A stretch of DNA of 8,468 nucleotides from Anaerolineae bacterium (lineage in GTDB: Bacteria; Chloroflexota; Anaerolineae; JAFGEY01): assembly GCA_016931365.1 (NCBI GenBank), contig JAFGEY010000031.1, forward strand, positions 1-8,468. The letters are read 5' to 3'. The notes under the pieces are model-generated. The model did not search any database. It saw only the letters and a list, made by a program, of their open reading frames with translations, and was not told the origin of the DNA. This document shows positions 5,841 through 8,468 of the stretch, in pieces. The stretch's first letter is position 1. Each line of letters opens with the position of its first letter. The translations under genes and the position numbers were made by a program.

Positions 5841-7153
5841 AGAAAATGCTCCTTCTTTTTCAACGCCGCCAGCCCTTCTTTTCCTGGCGCGATCTGACGC
5901 CCCATCCGTGTATAAAACTCGTTGCGCTCGCCGCGGGAGGGCAAATGTTGCTTCGCCCATTCGCTCTGGTAGCCCAATCCCAGCGCGCGTTGCATCACGG
6001 TATGCCCATAGATGAAATACGCGCCGTCCAGGAATGCCTGACGCACCGGAGCCAGTTCGGGCGCGTCAAAATTGTCGGCCCGTTTTTGCCCAAAGGCGTT
6101 CATTTCCGTGCCGATGTTGAGCGGCAGATCGAGCTTCTGCGCCAACTCGACCACGTAGTACAAATTGTCCAACTTGGCCGCTTTTACTTGGGGATCGGCG
6201 ATATTCCAGTTGCGGTCTGGGATGATATTGAATGCAACGATACCTTTGTTAATGAGCAATTCTAGCAATTCTTCTTCGGCCTGCTCGCCTGCCAGAGTGC
6301 CGTCGAGCCACGTGGCGCAGGGCAGCGCGCCGCAGGCGACAATCAACTCGTTCACTTTTTCCACCGTCGGAAAAGAGCCGTCATCGGGCTGCACATAGCC
6401 CACTCCGCCCCGCTTCATCAGTTTGGCGCGCAGCAGGTCTTGAAATTTGGCCGGGTTGCCAATGACGGCCTCAACCTGGGCCGGCTCCATTTTGAGTTTG
6501 TCGGCCCAAAAGCAAACCAAACTTCCGCGGTCGGGATAAACCTCAGAGGTTTTCTGAATATAGGCAGCGACCATATGCCGCTCGGTGGCATTATTGGCCG
6601 GTGTGAGAGGCAATACGTCTCGTTCATAATCAATTTTCACTGGATCGAGGTAGGCGTTGACGCGGGCGGCCATATCGCGGTTGCGCTGCGCGGCTCGCCC
6701 GCTCATGCTGGCAAGAATGCCAGAAACTGCATCTGGCGTTTTGCTTGAGGTGAACCCGATGCCCATATGATAGAAAATGCCCGGTTCGCCCGGCGAGTTG
6801 ATCTCTCGCGTCGCAAACTCGGGCACAAAGACGCGGGTTTCCATCCCCGCGCTGCCGCGCACGCCAACGCGGTCGCAGGCAATCAAAAACTCGTCCACGC
6901 CGTCCAGCACATCAAAGTCGACAATGCCCATCAGCCCATAGCCATTCTTGCGGGCCAGCCAGGCCAGCGCCGTCGGTGAATAGCTGTAGGCATTGAATGA
7001 AAAGAACGTGTGGCTGTGCATATTGGCGATTTCAGACGGCGGCGGCAGTTCCACCTGGCCCTGGCCAACCAGGGCCAACAGTTCATCCAACGTCCGCGCG
7101 CGGATAGCGGGATCAAAGTCGTTCAACTTTTTTCCGATCTGCTCTGGATTCAC
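5837..7153 (-). CDS. PHP-domain predicted metal-dependent hydrolase
   Basis: A 438-residue soluble protein. Residues 44-110 carry the PHP signature: NMHSHTFFSF (His46, His48), GIVDFDVLDGVDEF (Asp79/Asp81), then GMETRVFVPEF (Glu105) and FYHMGIGF (His129). A C-terminal IGTEMNAFG (347-355) and IYGHT (His384) plausibly complete the metal site. PHP proteins are di- or trinuclear metal phosphoesterases; small-molecule members act on sugar or amino-acid phosphates. The usual T-D-H-D motif reads V-D-F-D, so one common histidine ligand is phenylalanine here. The start is GTG (7151-7153) with AGGAG at 7166-7170, a rather long 12-base spacing; I see no better start. The stop overlaps the glycosidase ATG (ATGA). 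Its place in the operon suggests a phosphorylated sugar or lactone substrate, but I cannot name it. Confidence 0.78.
   Translation of the reverse strand: MNPEQIGKKLNDFDPAIRARTLDELLALVGQGQVELPPPSEIANMHSHTFFSFNAYSYSPTALAWLARKNGYGLMGIVDFDVLDGVDEFLIACDRVGVRGSAGMETRVFVPEFATREINSPGEPGIFYHMGIGFTSSKTPDAVSGILASMSGRAAQRNRDMAARVNAYLDPVKIDYERDVLPLTPANNATERHMVAAYIQKTSEVYPDRGSLVCFWADKLKMEPAQVEAVIGNPAKFQDLLRAKLMKRGGVGYVQPDDGSFPTVEKVNELIVACGALPCATWLDGTLAGEQAEEELLELLINKGIVAFNIIPDRNWNIADPQVKAAKLDNLYYVVELAQKLDLPLNIGTEMNAFGQKRADNFDAPELAPVRQAFLDGAYFIYGHTVMQRALGLGYQSEWAKQHLPSRGERNEFYTRMGRQIAPGKEGLAALKKKEHFL
5838..5854 (-). promoter_or_regulatory. RBS and ATGA start/stop overlap of the glycosidase gene
   Basis: AAGGAG (5849-5854) lies inside the last codons of the PHP gene, 8 bases before the ATG (5838-5840), whose last bases form the PHP stop TGA (5837-5839). 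This decides the glycosidase start and argues for coupled translation of the two products. It is the only junction in the operon without repeat DNA. Confidence 0.85.
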
Positions 7154-7224
7154 GTTGATGATCTTCTCCTTATTACCTAGTGCGTATTGCGTACCCTATT
7201 GTTTGGCGTTTCACGCACCACGTT
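7154..7224. repeat. Repeat-rich spacer (GCGTGAAAC / GCAATACGCA type)
   Basis: The gap between the DUF4432 stop and the PHP start. On the minus strand it begins within the stop codon (GTTGCGTGAAACGTGG), repeats GTGCGTGAAACGCC, continues AACAATAGGG, then TACGCAATACGCACTAGG, and ends TAATAAGGAGAAG at the next Shine-Dalgarno. GCGTGAAAC occurs twice within it. The same words in the same order form the spacer at 1191-1274. Confidence 0.78.
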
Positions 7225-8325
7225 TCACGCAACAATCTGTTTTATTCTGGTCTCTATTTGTGCTGCCTGCTCTGCATCCAGCGCACCGGCCATGATATCG
7301 CAGTGGAACTGGCCGTGTGGCGGCAGCGTGTGCACATTGCCTTTGGCCTTTTCCACCGTGTAACCTTCCGGCTCGGCGGTGCCCGGCTCGGTCAAGGCGA
7401 TGGCCTGTTGATCGGGTGTGCGGCTGATCCAGCGGGTGGCCTTAGGCAGTTGAACGGGCCGGTGGGCAATATAGTCGGCGCCGCCGGGTACGGCGGCGCC
7501 GTCTGGGTGAACCTGCATGGCGTGCGCCCAGCCGCTTTCGTCGGCCAGATAGTCAATGAAAAAAACCGTTTCAGGGTCGGCCAGCAGCGCAGGCGAAAGG
7601 AGATGATGCTTTTCGGGATGTCCACGCAGTTCGGCCAGGAACTCGGCATAGCCCGGCGCGGGCTTGATGTGCGAGGGGATGCTGGCCCGCACGCGAACGT
7701 GCTCTGGGGTCGGCTGGGCACTGTAAACCAGCCGTCCGCCGTCGACGGGCAGGAAATTGACGTGAGTCAAATACAGCAGCTCCATCGGCGTGTTTTTGAG
7801 GTTGGTGACGGTCATCGACAGGTCAAAGAGGGTCGAACCGGCATAGAGGCGCACCAGTGGCTCGGCAATATAGTTGGTGCTGAATGCCACCGTGTGCCGA
7901 TACTGCCCGCCCAAGCCGATGTATGACCCTTTTTCGTTCTCGCCGACGACCACCCAGGCCTGTTGATAGGGCGCGTTGGGCAACTCGCCGTGCAGCGGAT
8001 GCGTGTCGGTGGGGCCGGGGCCGCCCACGGCCAGCACACCGCAGTGTTGGGCGAACCCACCAAAGGTTTCCAAAAAGGGCACGCCGGCCCTGGGCATGTC
8101 GCACATCGATTGCATCGTCAAGTTGCGCTCGCCAAACGCCGCCGACCAGACCTGCTGGCCCTGAAAGGGCAACAAGACCAACTCGCCCACGTCGCTGTGT
8201 AGTCGAACGCCGCACACTCCGCTGTCGAAAAGAAAGGTCGAGGCCGACAACGGGCTTGATTCGATCAGCGTTTTTTCTCTTAAACCAAAGAAAGCTTTGT
8301 CCAGATGAATCGTGGTTTCAAACAC
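7225..8325 (-). CDS. DUF4432 family protein (aldose-epimerase-like)
   Basis: A 366-residue cytoplasmic beta-rich protein of the DUF4432 family, which belongs to the galactose-mutarotase-like superfamily of carbohydrate binding and epimerising folds. Landmarks are GQQVW (56-60), FGERNLTMQSM (64-74), FLETFGGFAQHCG (84-96), GGPGPTDTHPLHGELPNAP (101-119, with His112 and Glu114 in the family's most conserved block), PMELLYLTHVNF (180-191) and a C-terminal PEGYTVEKAKGNV (319-331). Length matches the family. No member is firmly characterised to my knowledge, so sugar anomer or epimer conversion is inferred from the superfamily. The start is GTG (8323-8325), 5 bases from GGGAGGA (8331-8337). It is the first complete gene of the operon. 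Its stop codon is embedded in the repeat spacer that leads to the PHP gene. Confidence 0.85.
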   Translation of the reverse strand: MFETTIHLDKAFFGLREKTLIESSPLSASTFLFDSGVCGVRLHSDVGELVLLPFQGQQVWSAAFGERNLTMQSMCDMPRAGVPFLETFGGFAQHCGVLAVGGPGPTDTHPLHGELPNAPYQQAWVVVGENEKGSYIGLGGQYRHTVAFSTNYIAEPLVRLYAGSTLFDLSMTVTNLKNTPMELLYLTHVNFLPVDGGRLVYSAQPTPEHVRVRASIPSHIKPAPGYAEFLAELRGHPEKHHLLSPALLADPETVFFIDYLADESGWAHAMQVHPDGAAVPGGADYIAHRPVQLPKATRWISRTPDQQAIALTEPGTAEPEGYTVEKAKGNVHTLPPHGQFHCDIMAGALDAEQAAQIETRIKQIVA

Positions 8326-8353
8326 GTTCGTCCTCCCACCACCATCAACGGCG

Positions 8354-8395
8354 GTCAGCGATCTGTCGTCAGCAGTCTGTCGTCAGCGGTCTGAC
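8354..8395. repeat. 14-bp tandem repeat, 3 units
   Basis: Three 14-base units gtcagc(ga/ag/gg)tctgtc lie at 8354-8367, 8368-8381 and 8382-8395. The last ends tctgac. They fill most of the spacer upstream of the DUF4432 gene. The unit differs from the other spacers' repeats. No clear promoter is distinguishable within it. Confidence 0.85.
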
Positions 8396-8405
8396 GCATC
8401 GACGG

Positions 8406-8468
8406 TCAACCTTCAAAGTATAACGACTCCAGCGAGGTGTTCACCCCCGGCGCGCCGAACAGCGGCAG
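8406..8468 (-). CDS. C-terminal end of an unidentified gene, partial
   Basis: The minus strand reads 20 codons, starting LPLFGAPGV and ending LESLYFEG, before a TGA at 8406-8408. It sits 80 bases upstream of the DUF4432 start, in the same orientation and with GC-rich codons, so it is probably the tail of the preceding operon gene. It is too short to assign to a family. Other frames across these 63 bases cannot be ruled out from this window alone. Confidence 0.45.
   Translation of the reverse strand: MPLFGAPGVNTSLESLYFEG

Overview
The window looks like a piece of a GC-rich bacterial chromosome, most likely from the Chloroflexota (Anaerolineae or Caldilineae type). That placement is an inference. 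It rests on the gene families present and on spacers built from low-complexity tandem repeats and from 'aacgcagagRcgc' palindromes, which I associate with such genomes. No rRNA, tRNA or marker gene is present to confirm it. All recognisable genes lie on the minus strand, so the transcript reads from high to low coordinates.

Layout in transcription order: the C-terminal end of an unidentified gene (8406-8468); a DUF4432 / aldose-epimerase-like protein (7225-8325); a PHP-domain predicted metal-dependent hydrolase (5837-7153); a cytoplasmic GH95-type glycosidase overlapping it by ATGA (3552-5840); a remnant zone (about 3012-3513); an MDR-type dehydrogenase resembling L-sorbose-1-phosphate reductase (1275-2993); an SDR closely resembling sorbitol-6-phosphate 2-dehydrogenase (384-1190); and a four-helix-bundle S23/IVP protein running off the left edge (1-255). 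The five complete genes form a plausible carbohydrate catabolic operon. The glycosidase would release a sugar, the epimerase-like protein would handle sugar anomers, and the MDR/SDR pair would interconvert keto-sugar phosphate, hexitol phosphate and fructose-6-phosphate (as SorE/SorD do). No transporter or kinase is visible here.

The most striking region is the roughly 560-base gap between the glycosidase and the MDR gene. It holds two broken genes of defence or toxin type. One is the first ~40 codons of a DUF262 (GmrSD-type) protein with an intact start and Shine-Dalgarno, then truncated. The other is the C-terminal part of a hicA toxin gene, split by a ~203-bp palindromic, MITE-like element flanked by a direct repeat ATGCCT(G). 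Removing the element and one direct-repeat copy restores a continuous HicA C-terminus ending in its own stop codon.

A second theme is repeats. Three spacers run from stop codon to the next Shine-Dalgarno as low-complexity repeat (a 15-bp G-rich array, and two 'GCGTGAAAC...GCAATACGCA' spacers). A fourth carries a 14-bp array. A copy of the 15-bp type lies in frame inside the MDR gene, adding about 12 residues at the glycine-rich turn of a degenerate Rossmann domain.
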